Assembly (NCBI RefSeq): GCF_000721495.1
Contig: NZ_JOHY01000006.1
Location: 124,001 to 188,000 of the forward strand
DNA from: Streptomyces sp. NRRL F-5123
GTDB lineage: Bacteria; Actinomycetota; Actinomycetes; Streptomycetales; Streptomycetaceae
Direction: 5' to 3'
DNA length: 64,000 nt
In this document: positions 52,901-61,453 of the stretch, one piece after another
Layout: each line of letters begins with the position of its first letter
How positions within the stretch are numbered: position 1 is the first letter of the stretch
Notes under the pieces: model-generated
Databases searched by the model: none
Told to the model about the DNA's origin: nothing
What the model saw: the letters and a program-made list of their open reading frames with translations, nothing else
Translations under genes and position numbers: made by a program

Positions 52901-53614
52901 CAGGCAGGAGTAGAGGTTGCCGATGCCTTCGTGGTCGGAGAGGAAGGCGATGCGGCCGCCGACGAACATCGGGGAGGCGAGGTGCCCGTCGATGTCCGGC
53001 ACCAGGCGCTCGCCGTGCAGCCACAGCCGCCCCGTCGCCCCGCCGCGGTAGCGCTTCCAGGCGTGCGGCTCGTGCGGCGGCGTGCCGGTGAGCAGCAGGG
53101 TACGGCGTTCCGTGCCGTCGCCCTCCGCGGCGGGCCCGTCGTGGACGGCGATGTCCGAGACCGGTCCCCAGGGCAGCGGGCCGCCCGGGCCGCCGTCCAC
53201 CGGCACGCTGTGTGCCCAGGTGAAGTAGGAGAAGGCCTGGCCGTGCGACGACACCGCGAGGACGTGGCCGTCCGGGGTCCAGGAGCACACGCGCGTGTCG
53301 GTGCTGCCCCAGTAGGTGAGCCGACGTGAGGTGCCGCCGTCGGACGGCACCAGATGCACCTCGGGGTCCAGACTGCGCCAGGTGGTGAAGGCGATAATCG
53401 ATCCGTCGGGGGACAGCCGGGGCGGGCCGACGCGGGTGCGGTCGGCGGTCACCCGCCAGGCGCGGCCGGGGGGACCGCCCGGCGGGCCGAGCGGGGCGAC
53501 CCAGATGTCGTCCTCCGCGGCGAAGCAGAGCATGTCGCCGTGCAGATGCGGAAACCGTAGGTACGCGCCGTCGCTCACCTCATCTATGGTTCGGGGCGGC
53601 TCCGCGGGCAGCAA
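49982..53614 (-). CDS. Tricorn-type S41 protease
   Basis: 1210 aa from TTG 53614, chosen because GAGGTGA lies five bases before it; GTG 53578 is the alternative. Amino-terminal beta-propeller blades (LSPDGSIIAFTTWRS, WTPDGHVLAVSS, FSPDSAWLTWSH) are followed by a C1 helical domain, a PDZ domain (about 935-1010) and the S41 core with DVRGNAGGN and nucleophile Ser in ATSSDGD. Tricorn proteases act on short peptides downstream of the proteasome. A central insertion (residues about 420-460) is rich in Asp/Thr/Pro and probably a linker. Confidence 0.92.
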   Translation of the reverse strand: MLPAEPPRTIDEVSDGAYLRFPHLHGDMLCFAAEDDIWVAPLGPPGGPPGRAWRVTADRTRVGPPRLSPDGSIIAFTTWRSLDPEVHLVPSDGGTSRRLTYWGSTDTRVCSWTPDGHVLAVSSHGQAFSYFTWAHSVPVDGGPGGPLPWGPVSDIAVHDGPAAEGDGTERRTLLLTGTPPHEPHAWKRYRGGATGRLWLHGERLVPDIDGHLASPMFVGGRIAFLSDHEGIGNLYSCLPDGTGLRRHTDHADFYARNAATDGQRVVYQCAGALWLVDDLGEGAEPRRLDIRLGGARSGRRPYQVPAASNINGLAVDGPGRASAVCVRGSLYWLTHRDGPARTVADTAGARVRLPEMLGDTGLVGYVTDAEGEDGIELAPLPGRASRALSRGPESAADVAAALTAPEPVGTAPDTVPVAGAPSRTAGDDDRTTTDDDHTSPIDSHTVRRGSTRVAYVDGVLVPATGGGHDGALPPVDEPGTATTRMAVGRLGRVLELVSAPDGGTLAVASHDGRLLLVATGAGEGPSDYDDIGDVAEEPRPPAGTVTELIRSTNGPVRDLAFSPDSAWLTWSHPGVGRSLRSVKIARLSDSTIIDVTNGRFEDEQPVFTRDGRYLAFLSWRGFDPVYDVHTGDLSFPLGCRPYLVPLNSATPSPFALPIDGEPVGGGLDPGESGGDSDGPVVVEAEGLSDRVTPFPVPASKYSSLEPVQGGLVWLRWPISGALGETFVNPTDPSARPTLEFYSLGKSKKTELVRHMDWYAVSGDGRRLAVYDEGELAVLPANERGDDETTVYVDMRRILHEVEPGAEWRQSYAEAGRLIRDYFWAPDMCGVDWPAVLDQYRPLVDRVATPDEFADLLREVLGELGTSHAYVAAARRNEGPPHYQRPIGLLGADFQHNKDGTWTVVRILPGESSDSKARSPLAGTGIREGAVLTHVDGRPVDPQSGPFPLLAGAGGTTVELTFRPPGGGPPRRVAIVPLIDDRPLRYQHWVARRRKVVRHLSGGRCGYLHIPDLGGSGWAQFNRDLRKEVAYDALIVDVRGNAGGNISELVIEKLTRTVLGWDITRNAQPVSYTGNAPRGPIVAVADEATSSDGDMITAAFKLLGLGPVVGLRTWGGVVGMTGRHRLGDGTVITVPMNAAWFDAYGWSIENQGVAPDIESLRTPLDWAEGRHGQLDVAVRTALTLLSQHPAACPPDLSDRPDRSRPPLPPRS

Positions 53615-53761
53615 CTTTTCACCTCGGTGCGCCCCCGGAGTGCGTCATCGCGCCGGGCGACCGCCGGGGTACGGTCCGATGGGCATGCGCTGGGTGGCCC
53701 GATGGTCCGGTGGTCGGACGATCGTTCCGTTCGGTGGTCGGCGAGACGCGAGGAGGTGTGT

Positions 53762-54256
53762 GTGGAGGCCGGAACCATCGCTACGCCGCGGCTGACGCTG
53801 CTGCCGCTGGCACCGCATCACGCGGAGGAGATGGCCGAGGTGCTGGCGGACCGGCGGCTGCACGAATTCATCGGGGGAGTACCGCTGAGCGCTGATCGAT
53901 TGCGGGTGCGGTACGAGCGGCTGGCGGCCGGGTCGGGGGACGCGGAGGTCGTCTGGTGCAACTGGGTGGTGCGGCTGGAGTCGGCGGGCCGCCTGACCGG
54001 AACGGTGCAGGCGACGATCACCGGCGAGCGGGCCGAGGTCGCCTGGGTGGTGGGAACGGCCTGGCAGGGGCAGGGCATCGCGAAGGAGGCGGCGCACGGT
54101 CTGGTGGAATGGCTGCGCGGGAAGGGGGTGACGACGGTGGTGGCGCATGTTCACCCGGAGCACGCGGCGTCCGCGGCGGTGGCGGCAGCGGTCGGGCTCG
54201 TCGCCACCGGTGAGCGGCAGGACGGTGAGGTCAGATGGCAGTCGGACATCCGATGA
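53762..54256 (+). CDS. GNAT N-acetyltransferase (RimJ-like)
   Basis: 164 aa from GTG 53762 behind AGGAGG; upstream codons are in frame but lack start signals. TIATPRLTLLPLAPHHAEEMAEVL at the start, VAWVVGTAWQGQGIAKEAAHG as the acetyl-CoA loop and HVHPEHAASAAVAAAVGLVATG near the end. Substrate unknown. The gene is divergent from the tricorn gene. Confidence 0.85.
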   Translation: MEAGTIATPRLTLLPLAPHHAEEMAEVLADRRLHEFIGGVPLSADRLRVRYERLAAGSGDAEVVWCNWVVRLESAGRLTGTVQATITGERAEVAWVVGTAWQGQGIAKEAAHGLVEWLRGKGVTTVVAHVHPEHAASAAVAAAVGLVATGERQDGEVRWQSDIR

Positions 54257-54331
54257 ACGGACCGGGTGCCGTGGCCGGTCGACGGCGTTCCCGCGGCGGT
54301 CGGAATGCGGGCGTGACGTTGCGGTGTCGCC

Positions 54332-54365
54332 GGTCGGGTGCCGCTGGTCGGGTGCCGCTGGTCGG
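54332..54365. repeat. Tandem 14-bp repeat
   Basis: GGTCGGGTGCCGCT occurs twice in direct succession (54332-54345, 54346-54359) with a partial third copy (54360-54365), in the intergenic region after the acetyltransferase. Otherwise this 291-base gap holds no recognised element. Confidence 0.6.
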
Positions 54366-54547
54366 CGGTGGCGCGTCCTGAGGGAATCGACAGTCGGTGG
54401 GCGTCGGTCGACTATCGAGAGCAGGGGGAACATCGGATGAACCGTGCGGTTGCGCAGGGGTGCTGACCGGGCGGGCGGGGCTCGCGTAACGTGCATTACC
54501 GCCGAGTAGGTCGGTGGCAGCGGGCGTGTGGAGCAGGAGGCGGGCGG

Positions 54548-56248
54548 ATGGCGCTGGACGCGGACGTCGTAGTGGTGGGCGCGGGTCTGGCGGGGCTGGT
54601 GGCCACCGCCGAGCTGGCCGACGCGGGGCGGAAGGTGATCCTGGTCGACCAGGAACCGGAGGCGTCGCTCGGGGGACAGGCGTTCTGGTCGTTCGGTGGA
54701 CTGTTCTTCGTGGATTCGCCCGAGCAGCGCCGTATGCGCATCAGGGACAGCAGGGACCTGGCGCTCCAGGACTGGCTCGGCACCGCCGGTTTCGACCGCC
54801 CCGAGGACCACTGGCCGCGGCAGTGGGCCGAGGCGTACGTGGATTTCGCGGCCGGCGAGAAGCGGGCGTGGCTGCACGGGCAGGGGCTGCGCATCTTCCC
54901 CGTCGTCGGGTGGGCCGAGCGGGGTGGTTTCCTGGCCACCGGTCCGGGGAATTCGGTGCCGCGTTTCCACATCACGTGGGGTACGGGCCCCGGCGTCGTG
55001 GAGCCGTTCGAGCGGCGGGTGCGCGAGGCCGTCGCGCGTGGCCGGGTGGAGCTGCGTTTCCGGCACCGGGTGACGGGGCTGACGACGACGGACGGCGCCG
55101 TCGACGGGGTGACCGGTGAGGTGCTGGTGCCGAGCGATGCGGAGCGCGGCACGGCGAGTTCGCGTGAGGTCGCGGGTGATTTCGCGTTCAGGGCGCAAGC
55201 CGTGGTCGTCACCAGCGGAGGCATCGGCGGCAACCACGAGCTGGTGCGCACGGCCTGGCCGGAGCGGCTCGGCACGCCGCCGAAGAAGCTGCTGTCGGGG
55301 GTGCCCGCGCATGTGGACGGCCTGATGCTGGGCATTGCGGGCTCCGCGGGCGGGTCGCTGATCAACGGCGACCGCATGTGGCATTACACCGAGGGGATCG
55401 AGAACTGGAACCCGATCTGGGCCCGGCACGGCATCCGCATCCTGCCGGGACCCTCGTCGCTCTGGCTGGACGCGACCGGCCAGCGGCTTCCCGTGCCGTA
55501 TTTCCCCGGGTTCGACACGCTCGGGACGCTTGAGCACATCATGAGGACCGGTCATGAATACACATGGTTCGTCCTCACGCAGAAGATTATCGAGAAGGAA
55601 TTCGCGCTGTCGGGCTCGGAGCAGAACCCGGACCTCACGGGGCGCAGCGTGCGCGACGTGCTGAAGCGGGTGCTGCCCGGCGCGCCCGGGCCAGTGGAGG
55701 CCTTCAAGCGCAACGGCGTGGACTTCGTGGTCGAGCGCGAACTCGGCGCCCTGGTGCGCGGCATGAACGCGCTCACCGGCGAGGACCTGGTGCAGGAGGA
55801 CGCGCTGCGCCGGGAGATCGAGGCCCGGGACCGGGAAATCGCCAACACCTACACCAAAGACTTGCAGGTCACGGCCATTCGCGGGGCGCGCAACTACATC
55901 GGCGACAAGCTGATCCGCACCGCCTCGCCGCACCGGCTGCTGGATCCGAAGGCGGGACCGCTGATCGCCGTGCGGCTGAACATCCTCACCAGGAAATCGC
56001 TCGGCGGGCTGGAGACGGACCTCGACGGGCGCGTTCTCGCCCCGCCGGCCGATTCCGGGCCCGGCGGGGGTACGGGTGGCGCAGGCGGGCGCGGCGAGCC
56101 GCTGCGTGGGCTGTACGCGGCAGGCGAGGCGGCCGGGTTCGGCGGCGGCGGGGTGCACGGCTACCGGTCGCTGGAGGGGACGTTCCTGGGCGGATGTATG
56201 TTCTCCGGTCGCGCGGCGGGCAGGGCGGCGGCCGCGGCAACCGCGTAA
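54548..56248 (+). CDS. FAD-binding dehydrogenase (fumarate reductase/ketosteroid dehydrogenase family)
   Basis: 566 aa from ATG 54548 behind GGAGG. N-terminal Rossmann motif VVVVGAGLAGLVATAELADAG; GGQAFWSFGGLFFVDSPEQRR and the later AVVVTSGGIGGNHELVR and AGEAAGFGGGGVHGYRSLEGTFLGG typical of the FAD-dependent 3-ketosteroid/fumarate dehydrogenase clan. A specific substrate is not implied; the group includes many uncharacterised Streptomyces proteins. Encoded alone, with a strong hairpin 116 bases downstream. Confidence 0.88.
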   Translation: MALDADVVVVGAGLAGLVATAELADAGRKVILVDQEPEASLGGQAFWSFGGLFFVDSPEQRRMRIRDSRDLALQDWLGTAGFDRPEDHWPRQWAEAYVDFAAGEKRAWLHGQGLRIFPVVGWAERGGFLATGPGNSVPRFHITWGTGPGVVEPFERRVREAVARGRVELRFRHRVTGLTTTDGAVDGVTGEVLVPSDAERGTASSREVAGDFAFRAQAVVVTSGGIGGNHELVRTAWPERLGTPPKKLLSGVPAHVDGLMLGIAGSAGGSLINGDRMWHYTEGIENWNPIWARHGIRILPGPSSLWLDATGQRLPVPYFPGFDTLGTLEHIMRTGHEYTWFVLTQKIIEKEFALSGSEQNPDLTGRSVRDVLKRVLPGAPGPVEAFKRNGVDFVVERELGALVRGMNALTGEDLVQEDALRREIEARDREIANTYTKDLQVTAIRGARNYIGDKLIRTASPHRLLDPKAGPLIAVRLNILTRKSLGGLETDLDGRVLAPPADSGPGGGTGGAGGRGEPLRGLYAAGEAAGFGGGGVHGYRSLEGTFLGGCMFSGRAAGRAAAAATA

Positions 56249-56583
56249 CGACGCCTCCCGTACGCCGCACGTACTCCCCGCGCGTCCCCGCCGTGCTCGC
56301 GGGCGTACCCGTCCACGTACCCCCGTCGCGCCGTCCGACACCGCGGTTCGGCGCCGGCGTTCCGGCGCGGCAATGTGCCGCGCCGGAGGGCTGCCCGGCA
56401 CATTGCCGCGCCCCTCTTGTCACCTGACGGTCCTTCGGGCCGCGAACGCGCCGGGACGCACGGTGGGCGGAAGGGCGCGTGCGGCGTCTCGTGCGGCGTG
56501 GCGCTGACCCGCGTGACCTGCGTGGACAGGGGGTCCGAGGGGCAACGGCGCCCGGACGTGCGCGCCTTGTCGTGCTTCAAGCA
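56249..56583. other. Intergenic region between FAD dehydrogenase and cellulase promoter
   Basis: 335 bp with no credible gene; contains the hairpin at 56364-56412 and otherwise Arg/Pro-rich shadow frames in both strands. Confidence 0.5.
56364..56412 (+). terminator. 17-bp inverted repeat containing GCAATGTGC palindromes
   Basis: Arms 56364-56380 and 56396-56412 pair perfectly over 17 bases with a 15-base loop. Each arm is itself a near-palindrome around CAATGTG, and 56367-56385 matches the repeat after the acylase gene (30337-30355) with one mismatch. Confidence 0.65.
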
Positions 56584-56612
56584 TTGACAGGAGCAGGAGG
56601 GCTCCGCACTAT
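56584..56612 (+). promoter_or_regulatory. Cellulase promoter
   Basis: Perfect -35 TTGACA (56584-56589), 17-base spacer, -10 CACTAT (56607-56612). Start of transcription expected near 56619, inside the CebR box. Confidence 0.7.
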
Positions 56613-56625
56613 GGGAGCGCTCCCA
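56612..56625. promoter_or_regulatory. CebR operator
   Basis: TGGGAGCGCTCCCA, the exact 14-bp CebR site known from Streptomyces cellulose-utilisation genes, spanning the predicted transcription start. CebR leaves it when cellobiose or cellotriose is present. Confidence 0.88.
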
Positions 56626-56726
56626 CGTTAAGAGCGTGTAACCGAAACAAGAATCACAGCACCACCTCCCATGGCCTCTCGAAGCCCTTTCGAAAGGCCC
56701 ATCCCCCCTATGGAGGTTGTTCGCAC

Positions 56727-58523
56727 ATGGCAGTCCCGATTGTCCGACGCAGAACTGCGGCCCTTGCCGCGGGTCTGATGGTCATTGCCTCCGGCGGTAT
56801 CGCCGCCGCGCTGAACTCCCCGTCCGCGGCGGCCGCCACAGCCGGCTGCTCGGTCGACTACAGCCTCAACGACTGGGGCAGCGGGTTCACCGCGTCCGTG
56901 ACCGTCACCAACACCGGCCCCGCGGTCACCAGCTGGAACCTCGGCTGGACCTTCGCCGGCAACCAGAAGGTCTCCTCGGGCTGGAACGCCACCATCACCC
57001 AGTCGGGTGCGGCCGTCAACGCCGCGAGCCTGTCGTACAACGGGGCGATCGCGACCGGCGGGACGACGAACTTCGGCTTCCAGGGTACGTACACCGGTAC
57101 GAACGCCAAGCCGACGTCGTTCACGCTGAACGGCGTCACCTGCGGTGGCACCGGTGCCACCACCGGCGGTTCGACGGGCGGCACCACGCCTCCCACCACG
57201 CCGCCGACGACCCCGCCGACCACGCCTCCGACCACTCCGCCCACCACCCCGCCGACCTCGCAGCCGCCCGGTCAGAAGGTGGACAACCCCTACGTCGGGG
57301 CCAAGGGCTACGTCAACTCCGAGTGGTCCGCCCAGGCCGCTGCGGACGGCGGCCAGGCCATCGCCAAGCAGTCGACCGCCGTGTGGCTCGACCGGATCGC
57401 CGCGATCAACGGCGTGAACGGCGGGATGGGCCTGAAGGCGCACCTGGACGCGGCCGTCCAGCAGGCCGCGGGACAGCCGCTGACGATCGAGCTCGTGATC
57501 TACGACCTGCCGGGCCGCGACTGCTCCGCGCTGGCCTCCAACGGTGAACTCGGCCCGACGGACATCGCCAAGTACGAGACCGACTACATCGACCCGATCA
57601 CCGCGCTCGAGGGCAGCTCCGCATACTCCAACCTGCGCATCGTCAACATCATCGAGCCCGACTCGCTGCCCAACCTGGTCACCAACGCGGGCGGCACCGC
57701 CGGTTCGACGGACGCTTGCGCGACGATGAAGGCGAACGGCAACTACGAGAAGGGCGTCAGCTACGCCCTCTCGAAGCTGGGTGCCCTCGGCAACACCTAC
57801 AACTACATCGACGCCGGCCACCACGCCTGGCTGGGCTGGGACAGCAACCTCGGCCCGTCCGCCCAGGAGTTCTACAAGGTCGCGACGTCCAACGGCGCCA
57901 GCCTGTCCGACGTCCAGGGCTTCATCGTCAACACGGCGAACTACAGCGCCACCGTTGAGCCCAACTTCAAGGTGACGGACAACGTCAACGGCACCACCGT
58001 GCGCCAGTCGAAGTGGGTCGACTGGAACAACTACGTGGACGAGCAGTCGTACGCGGTCGGCCTGCGCAACCAGCTGATCTCCGACGGCTTCCCGTCCAGC
58101 ATCGGCATGCTGATCGACACCGGCCGCAACGGCTGGGGCGGCAGTGCCCGTCCCACCGGCCCGGGCGCGACGACCAGCGTGGACACCTACGTCGACGGCG
58201 GCCGCATCGACCGGCGCATCCACGCCGGCAACTGGTGCAACCAGTCCGGTTCGGGCATCGGAGCGCGGCCGACGGCCGCTCCCGCGACCAACATCGACGC
58301 CTACGTGTGGATCAAGCCGCCGGGTGAGTCCGACGGTGCGAGCCAGGCCGTCAGCAACGACGAGGGCAAGGGCTTCGACCAGATGTGCGACCCGACCTAC
58401 GGCGGCAACGCGCGCAACGGCAACAACCCGACGGGTGCGCTGCCCAACGCTCCTCTGGCGGGCCACTGGTTCTCGGCCGAGTTCCACCAGCTGATCGCCA
58501 ACGCATACCCGCCGCTCTCGTAA
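56727..58523 (+). CDS. Secreted GH6 cellobiohydrolase/endoglucanase with CBM2
   Basis: 598 aa from ATG 56727 behind TGGAGG. Signal peptide to about residue 36 (AAAATA|GCSVDY), CBM2 cellulose-binding module (37-135, with NDWGSGFTASVTVTNTG and WNLGWTFAG), a linker with six TPPT repeats (about 149-175), then the GH6 catalytic domain with IYDLPGRDCSA, NIIEPDSLPNL, DAGHHAWLGWD and WIKPPGESDG. It cleaves cellulose chains outside the cell, and GH6 is an inverting family. Long surface loops (the SGSGIGARP insert) are more typical of exo-acting GH6. Induced through CebR. Confidence 0.95.
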   Translation: MAVPIVRRRTAALAAGLMVIASGGIAAALNSPSAAAATAGCSVDYSLNDWGSGFTASVTVTNTGPAVTSWNLGWTFAGNQKVSSGWNATITQSGAAVNAASLSYNGAIATGGTTNFGFQGTYTGTNAKPTSFTLNGVTCGGTGATTGGSTGGTTPPTTPPTTPPTTPPTTPPTTPPTSQPPGQKVDNPYVGAKGYVNSEWSAQAAADGGQAIAKQSTAVWLDRIAAINGVNGGMGLKAHLDAAVQQAAGQPLTIELVIYDLPGRDCSALASNGELGPTDIAKYETDYIDPITALEGSSAYSNLRIVNIIEPDSLPNLVTNAGGTAGSTDACATMKANGNYEKGVSYALSKLGALGNTYNYIDAGHHAWLGWDSNLGPSAQEFYKVATSNGASLSDVQGFIVNTANYSATVEPNFKVTDNVNGTTVRQSKWVDWNNYVDEQSYAVGLRNQLISDGFPSSIGMLIDTGRNGWGGSARPTGPGATTSVDTYVDGGRIDRRIHAGNWCNQSGSGIGARPTAAPATNIDAYVWIKPPGESDGASQAVSNDEGKGFDQMCDPTYGGNARNGNNPTGALPNAPLAGHWFSAEFHQLIANAYPPLS

Positions 58524-58574
58524 GCGACAGCAGCCGATAGCGGATCCCCCCACCGGGCCCGTAACGGGGCCGCA

Positions 58575-58594
58575 TCCGGGTCACCAGACCCGGA
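58575..58594 (+). terminator. Hairpin after the cellulase gene
   Basis: TCCGGGT-CACCAG-ACCCGGA, seven perfect pairs 52 bases after the stop codon. Confidence 0.6.
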
Positions 58595-58761
58595 CCGCGG
58601 TCCCGGTACGGGCCCGCCGCCGTTCCCCGGCCCCGGCCTCCGCGTTCCGTCCCCCCGCGGCCGGCTGTCGTACCCCTCGTGCACCATGGAGGGACGCGAC
58701 AGCAGCAGCGGACACAGCCGCCCCACCGGGCGGCGGCGGCCCGGCGGAGAGGAGGCGGCCG

Positions 58762-59937
58762 ATGGACGGCATCGAGGTGCACGGGGTGGTGGAGCCCGGT
58801 TACGAGCAGGTACGCGCCGCCTTCGCGGGGAATTTCGACCGGCGCGGCGACCGCGGCGCGGCGGTTGCGGTCTACCGGCAGGGGCGCCGCGTCGTCGACC
58901 TGTGGGCCGGTACGGCAACCCCCGGCGGCGGCGGGCCGTGGCGCGAGGAGACGGCCCAGACGGTGCGGTCGGCCACCAAGGGCGTGGCCGCGGCCTGTCT
59001 GCTGCTGCTCCACCAGCGCGGCCAGCTCGACCTGGACGCGCCCGTGGGTGCGTACTGGCCGGCTTTCAAGGCCCGCGGCAAGGAGCGGGTGACGGTACGC
59101 GACGTGCTGGCGCACCGGGCGGGAGTCCCCGCGCTGGACGAGCCGCTGACCCCGCAGCAGGCGCTCGACGGGGCGTCGGGGCCGCGCGCGGTGGCCGCCC
59201 AGCAGCCGCTCTTCACGCCCGGCCGGGAGCACGGCTACCACGCGCAGACCTTCAGCTGGCTCACCGGCGAGCTGGTGCTGCGTGCCTCGGGGCGGACGAT
59301 CGGTCGCTTCACGGCGGAGGAGATAGCCCGGCCGCTGGGCCTGGACCTGTGGATAGGCCTGCCGGACGAACGGGCGGGGCAGGTCGGCGCGATCGCCGAC
59401 GTCGCGGCCCCCGAACCGGCCGTGTCCGGGGTGCTGCGCAGCCGGCCCAAGCGCTCCGTGCACGATGCGTACGCCGACCCGGCCTCGCTCACCCGGCGCG
59501 CCTTCGCCGCGATCACGCCGCTGCCCGACGAGAACGACCCGGCATATCGCGCCGGCGAGCTGGCGGCCTCCGGCGGCATCGCCACCGCCCGGTCGCTCGC
59601 GCGCTTCTACGCGGCGCTGGTGGGCGAGGTGGACGGCGGGCCCCGGCTGTTCGCGCCCGCGACGGTGACGGCGGCCAGGACGCCGGAGTCGGACGGGCCC
59701 GACCGGGTGCTGGTCGTCAACACCCTCTTCGGTCTCGGCTACATGCTGCACGGCCCGGCCGCCCCCATGCTCGGCCCCGGTTCCTTCGGCCACCCGGGCC
59801 GCGGCGGCAGCCTGGCCTTCGCGGACCCGGACACCGGCACCGGCTTCGGCTACGTCACCAACGGCATGCAGCGCAACGTCACCGCCGACCCCCGCGCACA
59901 GGCTCTGGTCAGGGCGCTCAGGGAGTGCATACGCTGA
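58762..59937 (+). CDS. Serine hydrolase, beta-lactamase/EstB-like
   Basis: 391 aa from ATG 58762 behind GGAGAGGAGG. SxxK motif Ser70-Ala-Thr-Lys73 (VRSATKG), Tyr motif YHAQTFSW at about 155 and a C-terminal GSFGHPGRGGSLAFADP-type KTG-like strand. No signal peptide, so probably cytoplasmic esterase or transacylase rather than a beta-lactamase. The next gene begins four bases after its stop. Confidence 0.88.
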   Translation: MDGIEVHGVVEPGYEQVRAAFAGNFDRRGDRGAAVAVYRQGRRVVDLWAGTATPGGGGPWREETAQTVRSATKGVAAACLLLLHQRGQLDLDAPVGAYWPAFKARGKERVTVRDVLAHRAGVPALDEPLTPQQALDGASGPRAVAAQQPLFTPGREHGYHAQTFSWLTGELVLRASGRTIGRFTAEEIARPLGLDLWIGLPDERAGQVGAIADVAAPEPAVSGVLRSRPKRSVHDAYADPASLTRRAFAAITPLPDENDPAYRAGELAASGGIATARSLARFYAALVGEVDGGPRLFAPATVTAARTPESDGPDRVLVVNTLFGLGYMLHGPAAPMLGPGSFGHPGRGGSLAFADPDTGTGFGYVTNGMQRNVTADPRAQALVRALRECIR

Positions 59938-59941
59938 CCGC

Positions 59942-60825
59942 ATGGGCGGACGCTTCGAGTCGTACGGTGTGATCGTCACGGGCGGCGCGCGCGGCATCGG
60001 GGAGGCGACGGCGCGCCGGGGTTCGCCGCCGAGGGCGCCGGGGTGCTGATCGCCGACATCGACGCGGAGGCCGCGGAGGCGACCGCGGCCGCCATCCGCG
60101 CCGCGGGCGGCAGGGCCGAGGGGCGCGGCTGCGACGTTGCCGACCGCAAGGCCGTGGACGCGGCGGTGACCCGCGCGGTGGACGCCTTCGGGACGCTGGA
60201 CGTGCTCGTCAACAACGCCTACCGGTGCGCCGAGCACCGCGGAGCCTTCGAGGACGAGGACGACGAGGACTGGCGGCTCGACCTCGACGTCACGCTGGTC
60301 GGCGCGATGCGCTGCACCCGCGCGGCGCTGCCGCACCTGGCCGCCGCGCCCGGCCGGCGCGGGGCGGTGGTCAACGTCGGCTCGGTCAACGGCCTCGCCT
60401 ACTTCGGCAACCACTCCTACAGCGCCGCAAAGGCCGGGCTGATGTCGCTGACCCGCACCCTTGCGGTGCAGTCGGCGCCGCGCGGGGTGCGCGTCAACCT
60501 CGTCGCTCCCGGCACCGTCCGGACCCCGGCCTGGGCGGGCCGCGAGTCGGTGGTCGACGCCGCGGCGCCGCTCTACCCGCTCGGCAGGGTCGGCGAACCC
60601 GCGGACGTCGCGGGCGCGGTCACCTTCCTCGCATCGTCCGACGCGGCCTGGATCACCGGGGTGACGCTGCCGGTGGACGGCGGCATCCTGATCAGCAACC
60701 CCGGCTTCGCGGCGGCCGTCGAGGCCGCCGAGGCGGTGGACGCGGTCCAGCCGCTCGGGCCGCGGCGCGCCTCGGGCCGAGGGACGGCCGGCACCGGGAC
60801 ACGGGGCGTAGGGACACCGCCGTAG
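59942..60825 (+). pseudogene. SDR-family oxidoreductase disrupted by a frameshift
   Basis: The frame from ATG 59942 gives MGGRFESYGVIVTGGARGIGEATARR, the normal SDR start, then loses frame in the run of G at 60018-60021. The rest (FAAEGAGVLIADIDAEAAEA, DVLVNNAYRCAEHRG, YSAAKAGLMSLTRT, GGILISNPG) reads in another frame to 60825. A two-base insertion, or a one-base loss, accounts for it. The remainder is a clean SDR with Tyr-X3-Lys, suggesting a recent event or a sequencing error. Confidence 0.8.
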
Positions 60826-60874
60826 GGCGAAGGTCCGGGTGGCGGGGCGGCGCCGGACCGCCGAGGATGCGGGG

Positions 60875-61316
60875 ATGACGACCCCGCCGTTCGACGTCGG
60901 CGCCTTCCTCGGCCGGCCGCTGACCGCCCGGGCGGCGACAGACAGGCCGACGGTGCGGCCGGTGCGGTTCCTGTGGGAGGAAAGCGCCTTCCGGGTGCTC
61001 ACCCGGCCGTCGACCCTGCTCCACCGGCGCGTCGCGCCGGATCCGCGGATCGCGCTGGTGGAGGTGTGCGACATCGCGACCGGCGTCGTCCGCCGGGCCG
61101 CAGCCCGGGGGCGGGCCGAGCCGGCGCCTTTCGACGTGCCGCGCGGGCGCCGCGAGTCGTCCGCTACCTGGCGCGTACAGGTCGCGTGGGCACGCGCGCT
61201 TCGTCCACTGCCTGCGCGGCGACCCGGCCCAGCACGGCACGGTGTGGCCGCGCACGACGCCGTCGTCGCTGACCGCGCGTGAACTGAGCCACGTGTCCGC
61301 CGGTGGAGATGCCTGA
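60875..61316 (+). pseudogene. PPOX-class (pyridoxamine 5'-phosphate oxidase-like) pseudogene
   Basis: The N-terminal part reads well from ATG 60875 (PFDVGAFLGRPLTARAATDRP, FLWEESAFRVLTRP) to about 61150, then the family sequence jumps frame twice: RYLARTGR continues in a second frame, and FVHCLRGDPAQHG, ending SLTARELSHVSAGGDA, in a third up to the stop at 61314-61316. Several usual residues are also replaced. At least two frameshifts mean it is not functional. Together with the preceding SDR it marks a decaying patch. Confidence 0.72.
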
Positions 61317-61379
61317 CCAGCGGGGAGGCCCAGCTGCCTGGCTGTCCGTCCGGACGCGGCGGCCGGGAAGCTCATGAGG

Positions 61380-61420
61380 TTGTCATTCGTAGCACGAACT
61401 ATTATGGTTCGTATTACGAA
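61380..61420 (+). promoter_or_regulatory. Promoter with two TTCGTnnnACGAA operators
   Basis: -35 TTGTCA (61380-61385), 17 bases, -10 TATGGT (61403-61408). The palindrome TTCGTAGCACGAA (61386-61398) fills the spacer and TTCGTATTACGAA (61408-61420) covers the predicted start. Two identical half-site sets 22 bases apart fit a MarR-type dimer pair. The adjacent MarR gene at 62641 is the obvious candidate binder. Confidence 0.68.
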
Positions 61421-61453
61421 TGATGATCTCCTATCGATTATGGGGTACTGATC

